IMG/VR virus record: IMGVR_UViG_3300017752_000026
Span: 1-46,147 of that record
Reading direction: 5' to 3' (one strand)
Length of the DNA: 46,147 bases
DNA from: a virus
A program made the position numbers and the translations under genes. This document shows, in pieces, positions 36,024 to 44,657 of this stretch. A model generated the notes under the pieces. The model ran no database searches, was not told the DNA's origin, and saw nothing but the letters and a program-made list of their open reading frames with translations. Every line of letters starts with the position of its first letter. The first letter of the stretch is position 1.

Positions 36024-38470
36024 TATTTATTCTTTTTAATTTTAAACTTCTTGGCTTTATACTTAGAAGCAGAGCCACCCTTTTTGACCTTAAACTTCTT
36101 CGCCTTTTGTGATGTCATTGAACCACGCTTCTTCAGTCGATTCAACTCTGCTTTACGCATTTGAGGAACCATACGAACAGCGATACGAGCAATCAGTGGT
36201 TGGAAGCGTTGAATCATTTTCTCGAGACGAGACTTCTCAGCTGGCGGCAACGAACTTTTGTCACGACCACGGAGCAGACGCTTATACATCATACCACGTG
36301 CGCCACGAGTAGCACGCATACGGATCTTATCAGGTGTAGCAGACTTGCGCATCGCACGTGCACGGGCAACTTTGAGACGTTGCTTGTTACGGCGAGCAGC
36401 TTGGCGACGTTTGATACGACCGAGCGGCGTTAGTGCTTCAGTAACTTCAATATCCTTATGGACTTCTTCTGGATCTACTTCTTCAAAATCTTCAATTTCT
36501 TGCGGTGTGTAGATTCCAAGATCTACCATATCCTCGAGTGATAAGTTGTCTGCTTGATGCAGCATATCTTGAACATCCTCATCACTTATAGATAAGTCCA
36601 TTGGCTCTGCGATCTCAGGTTTACTGTGATCAGCAAGTTCCCAAAACTTTTTGATGTCATCAACGACATCGAGAACATTCTCACGCACGATAAACCCATC
36701 GCCGCGATCTTTGTAACCTTCTGGGATGGGCATGCATGCCTTACGCTGGCGGCAGTAGTAATGACCGTCCTGACACTGCACACCATCTTCTTCATTAATA
36801 CCAGTTTTGATAAAGGTCGTTGCCTTCTCTCCTGATTTTAGAGGTGTGCCTCCGAGTTTTTTAACATCAGCTTTATACTTAGCTGTGTTGCGAATCTTAT
36901 CACGATGCTTCTGCAGGCGAGCATGGGCAGATGACTTATACATTTCGTCCACAGCCTTGTAATGATTTTTCGTTTTCGTTTTGTTTTTCTTCGTAGTCTT
37001 TCCTGGCTCTCCTGGAGTAACAGCTTTCATGTATGCTGTCCCTTCAGGTGTTCCCCGCTCATACTTGTATTCCTCAGTCATCTCAACCATACCGCCGAGA
37101 ATCTTAGAGTCATACCTATTCTGAGCAGACTTGCCCATGCCTCTGAGTAATTCACCAGCGTGGAAGTATGGTGAGTGACGAGACTTACCGCCATGCGTCA
37201 TTTTATCTTTGCGCATACGTGCTAGAACCTTCTGAGCCAGTTTAGCATATTCTTTTTTGTAGATAGTTTTGGCTTTGATTCTATCGCTCATCGTGACTTC
37301 ATCAAACTGGTCTATCTTAATTTTATCGAATGTCTTTGTATCTTTGACGCGCTGTTTAGAGACACGCTTCTTGACATTGCGAAGTTTACCGATCTGCGGC
37401 AGCGTCATTGAATCGCGCTCTTCGGCTTCTTCGTTTTTAGGGACACAATTTGGAACCATCTTGTTACCCTTCTTTTTCATACCGACCTGCTTATGAGAGT
37501 CCCAGCACTTTTCATCTAGCGCATCCTCTTTCTTCAGCATCTTGTCAACATAATTAGTGTATTTTGATGGCTTAGTCTTGGCAGTTTTATCTCCAGGAGC
37601 TGGTTTATATGCCTTTGGATCGTCATCGCGCATCTTAGTTTGACGTTTGAATTGGGAATCACGAGCTGATTTAGTTGACTTACTCAAACCTTTGTGATAC
37701 TTTGCAGGTTGTGAACCTTTTTTACCAGCGATATCTGAGTCCTGTGGGACTGATGTTTTCTCATTCATGGTTTCTAATTCCTTAATCGCCTCTTCGCGCA
37801 TCTTCTGTTTTTGTGCGTTTGTAATCCACTCACGTGCCTTATGATTGCGGACAGGAGAACGAACAAAATACTGCATATCTTTGTATGCTCGTAAAGTATT
37901 CTTATCTACATTACTATCCGAGTTATTATCAACGATAGTCATATTCTGTTTGAATATTCGTTGAAACCCACCCATATTATTTTGAACATCATTCCACATA
38001 CGCTTCACGATGTTATCAGGTAATGTTCTAGACCTTTTACTATTACGCTCGAGAGCAGTCTCAAGGTCAGTGTTAACGAAAATCATCGCAATGTCATACC
38101 CCAACGACTGCAGCATGTTAGCTTGGCGTTCGATCTTAGTAATATCTTTGCCAGTGCCGTCTATCACCATGCCCAAACGACCTTGGATAAACAGCTGTTG
38201 CCTTTTATTTGTGAGGAGTTTGGCTGCCATCCGCATACTTTGACCCTTATCCGAATAGATATTTTCGGGAGTCGCATCCATGCCAGCAGCACGAAGAGCA
38301 GCTTCAAAGGCGTGGTCGGGGTTTACAGGTTTTAAACCGAGAGATGGCAGTCCAGTTCGACCAGCCATGAATGATTTACCAGATCCTGGACCACCTGCAA
38401 GGAACACTGCCTTGAAGATTCCAGGGTCATTCACACCCTCAGAAATAAATTCTACAAACTTTTCGTTCAT
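36023..38470 (-). CDS. P-loop kinase-headed capsid polyprotein, 815 aa
   Basis: The N-terminus MNEKFVEFISEGVNDPG looks like a capsid-targeting peptide (F-I-S-E|G). Next is a kinase domain of the zeta-toxin/polynucleotide-kinase type: VFLAGGPGSGKSFM Walker A (about 22-36), VIDGTGKDITK with the D-G-T motif, and an arginine lid (RNSKRSRTLPDN). From about residue 240 the protein becomes low-complexity and lysine-rich, with cysteine blocks (CWDSHKQVGMKKKGNKMVPN; DGHYYCRQRKACMPIPEGYK) seen in marine phage head proteins. A very basic end (RIKRRQAARRNKQRLKVARA) carries two copies of K-A-K-K-F-K-V/I-K-K. Several I/L-x-E sites suggest cutting into pieces. The late promoter at 38547-38554 fits late expression. 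Confidence 0.72.
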   Translation of the reverse strand: MNEKFVEFISEGVNDPGIFKAVFLAGGPGSGKSFMAGRTGLPSLGLKPVNPDHAFEAALRAAGMDATPENIYSDKGQSMRMAAKLLTNKRQQLFIQGRLGMVIDGTGKDITKIERQANMLQSLGYDIAMIFVNTDLETALERNSKRSRTLPDNIVKRMWNDVQNNMGGFQRIFKQNMTIVDNNSDSNVDKNTLRAYKDMQYFVRSPVRNHKAREWITNAQKQKMREEAIKELETMNEKTSVPQDSDIAGKKGSQPAKYHKGLSKSTKSARDSQFKRQTKMRDDDPKAYKPAPGDKTAKTKPSKYTNYVDKMLKKEDALDEKCWDSHKQVGMKKKGNKMVPNCVPKNEEAEERDSMTLPQIGKLRNVKKRVSKQRVKDTKTFDKIKIDQFDEVTMSDRIKAKTIYKKEYAKLAQKVLARMRKDKMTHGGKSRHSPYFHAGELLRGMGKSAQNRYDSKILGGMVEMTEEYKYERGTPEGTAYMKAVTPGEPGKTTKKNKTKTKNHYKAVDEMYKSSAHARLQKHRDKIRNTAKYKADVKKLGGTPLKSGEKATTFIKTGINEEDGVQCQDGHYYCRQRKACMPIPEGYKDRGDGFIVRENVLDVVDDIKKFWELADHSKPEIAEPMDLSISDEDVQDMLHQADNLSLEDMVDLGIYTPQEIEDFEEVDPEEVHKDIEVTEALTPLGRIKRRQAARRNKQRLKVARARAMRKSATPDKIRMRATRGARGMMYKRLLRGRDKSSLPPAEKSRLEKMIQRFQPLIARIAVRMVPQMRKAELNRLKKRGSMTSQKAKKFKVKKGGSASKYKAKKFKIKKNK

Positions 38471-38643
38471 TTTTTCTCTAACAGCTCATCAACAACACGT
38501 TTCACTGCTGGGCTATGATTACTCAGCAGTTTATATAATCCTACACTATTTATAAGATTTGTGCGTTCTTCAGCTGTTAGAGGAGTTGGACGGCGTTTCA
38601 ATCTGCTTAATCGATTGAATAACCTCCTAGAGACTCTGTCCAT
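38467..38643 (-). CDS. Hypothetical basic protein, 58 aa
   Basis: ATG at 38643-38641 and TGA at 38469-38467, overlapping the polyprotein start (ATGA). The product starts MDRVSRRLFNRLSRLKRRPT, then a helical part (LTAEERTNLINSVGLYKLLS) and a short coiled end. Arginine-rich at the N-terminus. It overlaps the gene upstream by 17 bases. Function unknown. Confidence 0.6.
   Translation of the reverse strand: MDRVSRRLFNRLSRLKRRPTPLTAEERTNLINSVGLYKLLSNHSPAVKRVVDELLEKK
38547..38554 (-). promoter_or_regulatory. T4-type late promoter motif (TATAAATA)
   Basis: A perfect TATAAATA on the minus strand, inside the 58-aa gene and about 77 bases before the polyprotein start. Position and motif fit a late promoter for the polyprotein. 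Confidence 0.55.
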
Positions 38644-38908
38644 CTTCTAATAATTCCCACTTACTATGATTAAATAATCTGCATTCGGGCTCACCATCAA
38701 TGGCAATACCTGTCCATTCATCTTTTAAGGCGTAGTGCGTTTGTGATTCGATACTTGAGAGCCACTCATCCTCACGCTGAACCATATAAAGTTCACATTC
38801 AGACCTTAGTTCGAATGATGGATCGAACATTACCATTTGGTATCTATTATCTGTAAAGCTGCCATCTGGTAAAATACCCAACATCCAGAAAACGATTACA
38901 AACTTCAT
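38627..38908 (-). CDS. Hypothetical exported protein, 93 aa
   Basis: A short hydrophobic N-terminus (MKFVIVFWMLGILPDGSFTD) may be a signal peptide. The remainder is acidic with two cysteines (RSECELYMVQRE; PECRLFNHSKW) that could pair in the periplasm. It is directly downstream of the endolysin gene (ATGA), so it may serve in lysis or be an exported partner. Confidence 0.6.
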   Translation of the reverse strand: MKFVIVFWMLGILPDGSFTDNRYQMVMFDPSFELRSECELYMVQREDEWLSSIESQTHYALKDEWTGIAIDGEPECRLFNHSKWELLEDGQSL

Positions 38909-39366
38909 TCGATTAGCCCAACAGAATATTCTGTTTTACCATCAACTTTGGCGGCTGTGAGAACTGACTTACGATTACCCTCTGTCTTATACGATACATG
39001 CACCCAACCAGAGTCAGGGATTCCAGGAGTGTAGAACTCTAGGATAAGTTGGTCAAAGTCTAAGTTTTGTTCAATCCAAGATGCAAGTTCATAGTTGGCA
39101 GTTCCAGGGCATTCGATATCAACTGCCTGCCCCTTACAATGTTGTGAGTTAGATGAGCCACCCACCGCTTCATTAAGTTCTGGACCACGATAACCTGAGT
39201 TGATTACAGTCACGCCAAACTGATCACGAACAGACTGAACCACATTTTCGAAAAGTTCTTTTGCTGCTTCCATATGTTCACCTTCAGGAGTATTATCGAT
39301 GCCACGACGAGTTGCCGTTTGGCTCTTGGTAAATTCCGAGAGCGTGAAATTCTTGGAGAGTCTCAT
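38905..39366 (-). CDS. Endolysin, M15-type D,D-/L,D-peptidase
   Basis: Start at the ATG at 39366 (MRLSKNFTLSEFTKSQTATR), with AAGGAA upstream. The 153-residue protein is the peptidase M15A kind: FTLSEFTKSQTA near the N-terminus, VINSGYRGPELNEAVGGSSN, the zinc ligands in SQHCKGQAVDIE (H-x6-D), and a last histidine in GWVHVSY. It cuts peptide cross-links in peptidoglycan at lysis. There is no signal peptide, so a holin or other route would be needed for export. It lies in the late group, far from the candidate spanin pair at 13157-13538. Confidence 0.88.
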   Translation of the reverse strand: MRLSKNFTLSEFTKSQTATRRGIDNTPEGEHMEAAKELFENVVQSVRDQFGVTVINSGYRGPELNEAVGGSSNSQHCKGQAVDIECPGTANYELASWIEQNLDFDQLILEFYTPGIPDSGWVHVSYKTEGNRKSVLTAAKVDGKTEYSVGLIE

Positions 39367-39368
39367 CA

Positions 39369-39953
39369 CTATTCCTTAATAAAAAATGAAAACGATTTGT
39401 ATGATTCTTTAATTTGCATGCCGTCACGAACATCTTTGAAAAGTTGTTTCGCGCCACGATATCCAGCTGGCAGTCCGCGTTTGAAACTGGCGAAGTCATT
39501 ATTCTTAGCATGTAAGCGCATCTTACTTGCGCTGATACCCGTCACACCCTCGGCGTCAGGATCGCGCTGTCCTGCAGACACGCATTTTACGGATTTAAAC
39601 GTAAAATCCCTCCCATTATATCTGTCGAGGAGATTTTGGAACTCATTTACTCTATCAGACCCTGCTACCATAATCACCTTATCATACTGACCAGTCAATA
39701 ACTTCAGCTGTGATATGAAGTTAGGGTGCTGTTTGTCTGACAGTTTGAAATTAGTAGACGGGAACATAGCGTTCAGGTGCTTCAGTTTCTTCTCTGGAGC
39801 GACAGGATTCTTATTCTTATCGAATGAGTGACTCGCTATAATGAGGTGGTCAGCACGGTTCTGTTGAGCCATGCGCTTCACCTTAGTCACGAGTTTACCG
39901 TGACCATTTGTAGGTGGATTCATACGCCCGAATGCAAATACTAGAGTTCTCAT
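39369..39953 (-). CDS. Nucleotidyltransferase of the NMNAT/cytidylyltransferase fold
   Basis: I start at the ATG at 39953 (MRTLVFAFGRMNPPTNGHGK), which forms ATGA with the stop before it. The N-terminal G-R-M-N-P-P-T-N-G-H-G is the adenylyltransferase motif (T/H-x-G-H). VTGISASKMR near the C-terminus is the I-S-x-x-x-x-R motif that closes on the triphosphate. The pair of motifs and about 194 residues fit NMN adenylyltransferases (NadR/NadM type), which make NAD+. The C-terminus ends S-Y-K-S-F-S-F-F-I-K-E, which looks like a targeting peptide. Other substrates of this fold (pantetheine phosphate, CTP-linked) cannot be excluded. Confidence 0.8.
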   Translation of the reverse strand: MRTLVFAFGRMNPPTNGHGKLVTKVKRMAQQNRADHLIIASHSFDKNKNPVAPEKKLKHLNAMFPSTNFKLSDKQHPNFISQLKLLTGQYDKVIMVAGSDRVNEFQNLLDRYNGRDFTFKSVKCVSAGQRDPDAEGVTGISASKMRLHAKNNDFASFKRGLPAGYRGAKQLFKDVRDGMQIKESYKSFSFFIKE

Positions 39954-41194
39954 TTGTCCCATGCCTTAATAGCTGTGAAATTATTGAAACTAAACTCCAT
40001 CCTATCAACGAGTTTGACAGCATTACCACCCACTCGGTCGATCGCAACATAACCCTCTGGGGATGTAACTTTGAAACCATTGGCAGTTTTTATGAATGTG
40101 CCGATACTCTTCACCGTATTTAGCTTGTTGACAATCAAATTTTTCGCTTCAACGATACCAGCCATAAATGCAAATATATTAGAGAGTAATTGCTGATGCG
40201 ATTTCAGTAATGTGATTGTTTCTTTTTTACGCTTTTCGAGAGCCTGTTGGCTTTTCTCAGTCTTGAGTTTACCAATCTCGGTATCAAACTTGTCAGTTAC
40301 GAACTGGACATAACCAGCAGCGTGTGACTTATCAAGTTTTTGTTGCGCTCTGACCTTTGAGTTGATGTATGTTTTGACGCTTGCACCAACCATCTTGCCA
40401 GTCAGAGAGTTCTGTAAGTTTAGGAATGCACTCAATTTTGTGCTATCAATCTTACGGAATGTAAGACCCACACCTGATAGGACACGTGTGACCTGATCAG
40501 TCTCAGCCTTAGTAAATGTTGCCGAACCAGCTGTGTCTTGGTAAGTCGCATCATCCATCCAGACAGATGATACTTTACGCAGACCGCTGATGTTTGCACC
40601 AAAAGATGCACGCATTTCAGACAACGATCGTCCAGTGTATGTCGTATGCCAAACCACACCAATCTTAGCTCGTTTAATCTTAGCGTCAAGAGGCGTTCCC
40701 TGAGGAACTGCATAGACGATTGTGTTAGGTTGAAAAGTTGTGTGCCTTTGACCATCGATCATACTGGACTCAAGGTCATCTGAAGTAAACATCAGATCTC
40801 CCTGAATTACATTTGTAATGCCTAGTTTAGAAAACTCTCTAAGAGCAATACCAAATTTAGTTTTAAGTGCTTGAGGCAGTCTAGCATCGCCAGTGATGTC
40901 AGACTGTGACTTATATAATAGGGGTGTTTTATTGAATACTGATTTCTTGGCGACGAAAAACTTACCATCTGAAGGATCGATGCCTGCAAAAATGGCTGGT
41001 GCGCCATCCCACTTAACAGTCATGTTAATAGAGGAACGGCTGCTTCCAGCCAACATATCTCTTAATGAACGAAGAAAATTGATAGAGCCTCTCGCTCCAC
41101 CGATACCAAAGTTCAGGATCTCGTCTTCAATGTGTTCGAGGTGCAGGTTCTTGCCCTGTGCATCTTCATTCAGAAATGTCCTTAGACTTTGCAT
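39950..41194 (-). CDS. KWDG ligase-like protein (DUF6267-like)
   Basis: The 414-residue protein opens with M-Q-S-L-R-T-F-L-N-E-D-A, a capsid-targeting-like peptide. It then has K61-W-D-G64 in NMTVKWDGAPAIFAG, the motif I arrangement of nucleotidyltransferase-fold ligases and capping enzymes (K-x-D-G). A phenylalanine-lysine strand (KFFVAKKS) follows, then NVIQGDLMF where motif III-type E/D sits, and KIGVVWHTTYTG, a motif IV/V-like element. The C-terminal 180 residues are helical and basic. From memory it resembles DUF6267 of marine phages. An RNA or DNA ligase/adenylyltransferase activity is plausible but not proven. Confidence 0.68.
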   Translation of the reverse strand: MQSLRTFLNEDAQGKNLHLEHIEDEILNFGIGGARGSINFLRSLRDMLAGSSRSSINMTVKWDGAPAIFAGIDPSDGKFFVAKKSVFNKTPLLYKSQSDITGDARLPQALKTKFGIALREFSKLGITNVIQGDLMFTSDDLESSMIDGQRHTTFQPNTIVYAVPQGTPLDAKIKRAKIGVVWHTTYTGRSLSEMRASFGANISGLRKVSSVWMDDATYQDTAGSATFTKAETDQVTRVLSGVGLTFRKIDSTKLSAFLNLQNSLTGKMVGASVKTYINSKVRAQQKLDKSHAAGYVQFVTDKFDTEIGKLKTEKSQQALEKRKKETITLLKSHQQLLSNIFAFMAGIVEAKNLIVNKLNTVKSIGTFIKTANGFKVTSPEGYVAIDRVGGNAVKLVDRMEFSFNNFTAIKAWDK

Positions 41195-41423
41195 TTTTTC
41201 GTTTCTTCAACTTCTCAAGTTCTTTGGTCTTATGACCGATTTGCTGTTGTGCTGCAACTAACGTTTTATTCAACTCTCTATTGACTTGCATAAGTTCATT
41301 GCACTGTTGCGCATAAACCTTTGCTTTAGCAAGAGCCATCACCCGATCTTTGTTAATCGAAGTAATGTATTCATCTAGCATCCTAGAATATTCAGCGTTG
41401 ACAGCACCTTCTATTTCAGACAT
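41166..41423 (-). CDS. Coiled-coil protein, 85 aa
   Basis: A fully helical protein with heptad spacing (AKVYAQQCNELMQVNRELNK, LVAAQQQIGHKTKELEKLKK). It is driven by the late promoter at 41433-41440. It overlaps the KWDG ligase-like gene by 29 bases. A scaffold or core-type role would suit the late setting, but no family is recognised. Confidence 0.65.
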   Translation of the reverse strand: MSEIEGAVNAEYSRMLDEYITSINKDRVMALAKAKVYAQQCNELMQVNRELNKTLVAAQQQIGHKTKELEKLKKRKNAKSKDISE

Positions 41424-41432
41424 CGTATTACC

Positions 41433-41440
41433 TATTTATA
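41433..41440 (-). promoter_or_regulatory. T4-type late promoter (TATAAATA)
   Basis: A perfect TATAAATA on the minus strand, ten bases before the ATG of the coiled-coil gene (41423) and directly after the stop of the 41-aa gene. It likely drives the group down to the endolysin. Confidence 0.7.
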
Positions 41441-41566
41441 TTATTGCTTGTCTATATTTTGTGTTAGTTTAGCTGCAACCTCGAGCCAATATTCTTGAGC
41501 CCATTCAGTCTTAGCATTCTCATATGCTTTCATAGCATTACATAACAAACGTGTATAATCAAACAT
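41441..41566 (-). CDS. Hypothetical protein, 41 aa
   Basis: ATG at 41566-41564, TAA at 41443-41441. A helical product (MFDYTRLLCNAMKAYENAKT...) with no family. It overlaps the upstream 44-aa gene by eight bases, and the late promoter begins right after its stop. Confidence 0.5.
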   Translation of the reverse strand: MFDYTRLLCNAMKAYENAKTEWAQEYWLEVAAKLTQNIDKQ

Positions 41567-41693
41567 TCTCTTCTGCACCTTTCGCTGCACGTTTAAGTGC
41601 TTCAGCCATAGAAAGTTTTATTGCACTCATATTTTGCAACTTGATTGCTTTCTTGCGCAACTTGCGTTGTTCAACTCTTTTTGCTTTATCCAT
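41559..41693 (-). CDS. Hypothetical basic protein, 44 aa
   Basis: ATG at 41693-41691, overlapping the stop of the gene before it (TAATG); TGA at 41561-41559. A lysine/arginine-rich helix (MDKAKRVEQRKLRKKAIKLQ...) ending AAKGAEENV. Function unknown. Confidence 0.55.
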   Translation of the reverse strand: MDKAKRVEQRKLRKKAIKLQNMSAIKLSMAEALKRAAKGAEENV

Positions 41694-41848
41694 TAGTAAT
41701 CGAGCCTCCTAGCTTCTACGATTTGACGACATTGATCTAACCATTCTTGATAAGATTTATTGTTTTTATATAATTCACGCTTTTCAGGTGTCCCGAAATA
41801 TTCCAATACCCAAAGAGCCTGATCATATGTTTTTCCGTGATATGACAT
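41693..41848 (-). CDS. Hypothetical protein, 51 aa
   Basis: ATG at 41848-41846, inside the end of the TauD-like gene; TAA at 41695-41693. The product (MSYHGKTYDQALWVLEYFGT...) has tryptophans spaced as in the 41-aa protein downstream (QEWLDQC, QEYWLEV), hinting that the two are related. Its AGGAGG near the end serves as ribosome site for the next gene. Confidence 0.55.
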   Translation of the reverse strand: MSYHGKTYDQALWVLEYFGTPEKRELYKNNKSYQEWLDQCRQIVEARRLDY

Positions 41849-42719
41849 TGCGTTCCTCAATAAATTTTTTAACCATTCCAGTATTACTTATAGGAAATGT
41901 ATAGCGATGTAAGAGCCTTTTCTCAAATACTTCATCAGGTCTTACGGGTCTTCTATGTAATGTCAGTAATTGATCAGACAATACGATATCACCAACTTCC
42001 CATTCATGATGATAGATGAATTCTTCTTGGAATAGATATTCCTTTAAGTCATCATAAAGTTCAGTATCTTTACCTTTGACCTCTAATTCATTATTGTCAT
42101 AAAAGTATAGTCCCTTCGTCCCAGCATTATTTTGCTGCTCTATATACATATGATACACGGGAGCATCGGTCTTTCTAACAAACTCTAGCTGATCAGGATT
42201 GTCTATATCTGCCCAGTTATGCATATTATACCTATAAGAACAATGGACTCCTGACAATCGTTGCTTTAGGTCGTCAGGCATTTTCTCATAGGCGACTGCA
42301 GTATTCAACCAAGAAGTTACCGTTCCTTCGACTCCACGAATACCCTGTAGTGCGACACCGTCTGCTCTGTTTGGACCATTAAGGTTTGCATGCCAGTCTA
42401 ATTTACCACGAGGAAAAATGCCAGTATAATCGTCATCAGAATTCTTTTGAGCAGTCACTCTCTGGACAGGGAATTGATCACATTCCCATGGGTCTTTATA
42501 TTGATCCCAAATATCATAGTCACCTTTCTCGTTCCAAACGCATTGTTGGAAATTAGCTATAGTATGATTCATACCATGAATCAATCTTGCAAACTTGTAT
42601 GATTCGGTAGGTTGCTTCTTGATTACAACAACCAACTCTTTCTTCAGGATTTCTAATACATCTTGACATGCATCATGTGTGAGATTATCTAGATCTAAAT
42701 TAATTACTTTATGTGTCAT
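41823..42719 (-). CDS. TauD/TfdA-like oxygenase with HxN metal motif
   Basis: The 298-residue protein has the shape of the TauD/TfdA Fe(II)/2OG family: DWHANLNGPNRAD with the first histidine (H110), GVEGTVTSWLNTAVAYEKMP, the late LSDQLLTLHRRPV with the distal H255, and LLHRYTF with R272 for 2-oxoglutarate. In place of the usual H-x-D/E it has H110-A-N112. Asparagine is a weaker or absent metal ligand, so the protein may be inactive, may use a different coordination, or may do halogenase-like chemistry. It is coupled to the SDR-like gene (ATGA). Confidence 0.72.
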   Translation of the reverse strand: MTHKVINLDLDNLTHDACQDVLEILKKELVVVIKKQPTESYKFARLIHGMNHTIANFQQCVWNEKGDYDIWDQYKDPWECDQFPVQRVTAQKNSDDDYTGIFPRGKLDWHANLNGPNRADGVALQGIRGVEGTVTSWLNTAVAYEKMPDDLKQRLSGVHCSYRYNMHNWADIDNPDQLEFVRKTDAPVYHMYIEQQNNAGTKGLYFYDNNELEVKGKDTELYDDLKEYLFQEEFIYHHEWEVGDIVLSDQLLTLHRRPVRPDEVFEKRLLHRYTFPISNTGMVKKFIEERNVISRKNI

Positions 42720-43210
42720 GATACTGTTATCGTATGTAAGAAAAAGCTAGGATTATCTAGGACAAAATTTACAATCTTACTTATAGAAGTCAATTCTTGT
42801 CCTTTATATTCTGTAATCCGAGTCTTTAGTTGATTAGGTTTTATGTTACAAATGCGTTTGTTGCGGCAAAATAAATCTAATTGCTTTTTATCTTCTTCGT
42901 ATGTAAGTTCCAGTTCGCCCTTATCGTAATCAACCTCTGTAATCATCGATGAGATATTGATTATGAGTTTATTTTCCCAGTCTAGCATCCTCAACATTTC
43001 AAGTTGAGATCCATTACCCATGGAGAAATAATCATACGCATTGTTTATGAAGACATCATAGTCGTGATTGGCTATGCGAATTCTATCTTTAGGATCTGAT
43101 ATATCATAATCGTTAGAAGTAGAAAATCCAGTGACATTATGTTCTGTTGACAACACATCATATAGATGCTTACCAACGCCATTTGTATGTCCTGTAATAG
43201 ATATCTTCAT
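42716..43210 (-). CDS. Minimal short-chain dehydrogenase/reductase-like protein
   Basis: A 164-residue protein with an N-terminal Rossmann motif (ITGHTNGVGKHLYDVL, T-G-x-x-x-G-x-G), DYDISDPKDR, VFINNAYDYF (N-N-A-x) and IINISSM where the catalytic serine would be. The Y-x-x-x-K expected about 12-14 residues later is not obvious (VDYDKGELEL is a poor match), and the protein stops early compared with 240-280 residues in the family. It may bind NAD(P) without catalysis or act on a small substrate. Its neighbours are the TauD-like gene and the tRNA-Pro gene. Confidence 0.68.
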   Translation of the reverse strand: MKISITGHTNGVGKHLYDVLSTEHNVTGFSTSNDYDISDPKDRIRIANHDYDVFINNAYDYFSMGNGSQLEMLRMLDWENKLIINISSMITEVDYDKGELELTYEEDKKQLDLFCRNKRICNIKPNQLKTRITEYKGQELTSISKIVNFVLDNPSFFLHTITVS

Positions 43211-43218
43211 AATTTAAT

Positions 43219-43295
<77 letters not shown>

Positions 43296-43299
43296 ATAA

Positions 43300-44145
<846 letters not shown>

Positions 44146-44157
44146 AAGATATTTATA

Positions 44158-44245
44158 TGGCGGAGAGGGTGGGATTCGAACCCACGATACCTTGCGGCAT
44201 GCCAGTTTTCAAGACTGGTGGTTTCAACCACTCACCCACCTCTCC
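44158..44245 (-). tRNA. tRNA-Ser (anticodon TGA)
   Basis: Class II tRNA on the minus strand with a long variable arm: acceptor GGAGAGG/CCTCTCC, anticodon stem CCAGT/ACTGG around CTTGAAA, T-arm GTGGG TTCGAAT CCCAC, discriminator G and encoded CCA. Confidence 0.95.
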
Positions 44246-44250
44246 ATGTA

Positions 44251-44454
44251 TTATTTGAGTTTTTGTTTGGTGCGTTCGATACGCTCAACAATGCGCTCAT
44301 CTTCCCATGCGAGGAAGTTGTGGACTTTACGCAATACCCAAAGCTGAGTTTTACGAAGAGTCTTACCACGAGGTGTTGCCCACCCAGCGGCATAGGCAAT
44401 AATGATTGCATAAAAGCTAACCAATACTTGCACAAGTTGTTCAATAGGATCCAT
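44251..44454 (-). CDS. Small one-pass membrane protein, 67 aa
   Basis: An N-terminal membrane segment ([20 protein letters not shown], about 3-24) is followed by a basic, helical cytoplasmic part ([20 protein letters not shown]) with an R-R-x-K-like tail (ERTKQKLK). Size and topology allow a holin-like or antiholin-like role, but charge and lack of a second helix do not favour it. It is coupled to the coiled-coil gene upstream by TAATG. Confidence 0.6.
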   Translation of the reverse strand: MDPIEQLVQVLVSFYAIIIAYAAGWATPRGKTLRKTQLWVLRKVHNFLAWEDERIVERIERTKQKLK

Positions 44455-44657
44455 TACAATTTCCTTAATTTCTTAAAGTTGTTTAAGATGGTGTCAATTT
44501 TTTCTTGAGCAGAAGCCATCTTCTCGATTTGAGTTTCAATAGCTTCTACTACATCAGGGTGCTCACCAATGCCCACTGAATGATTTAGGTAAACATCGAC
44601 GTTCGCCTTTGCGACTGCGATTTCACCTTCAAGTTTTTTGATCAATGCTTCTAACAT
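44454..44657 (-). CDS. Coiled-coil protein, 67 aa
   Basis: Start at the ATG at 44657 (MLEALIKKLEGEIAVAKANV), because GGAGAAG lies just before it; the in-frame ATG at 44669 lacks one. The product is a two-helix hairpin-like coiled coil (VVEAIETQIEKMASAQEKID). A weak late-promoter variant (CATAAATA) lies at 44706-44713. Function unknown. Confidence 0.65.
   Translation of the reverse strand: MLEALIKKLEGEIAVAKANVDVYLNHSVGIGEHPDVVEAIETQIEKMASAQEKIDTILNNFKKLRKL

Noticed and set aside
44150-44157. TATAAATA just upstream of the desaturase ATG
   Set aside because: As a late promoter it would start transcription at the ATG itself, and the motif is squeezed between tRNA-Ser and the gene, so it may be chance. 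Kept only as a note.
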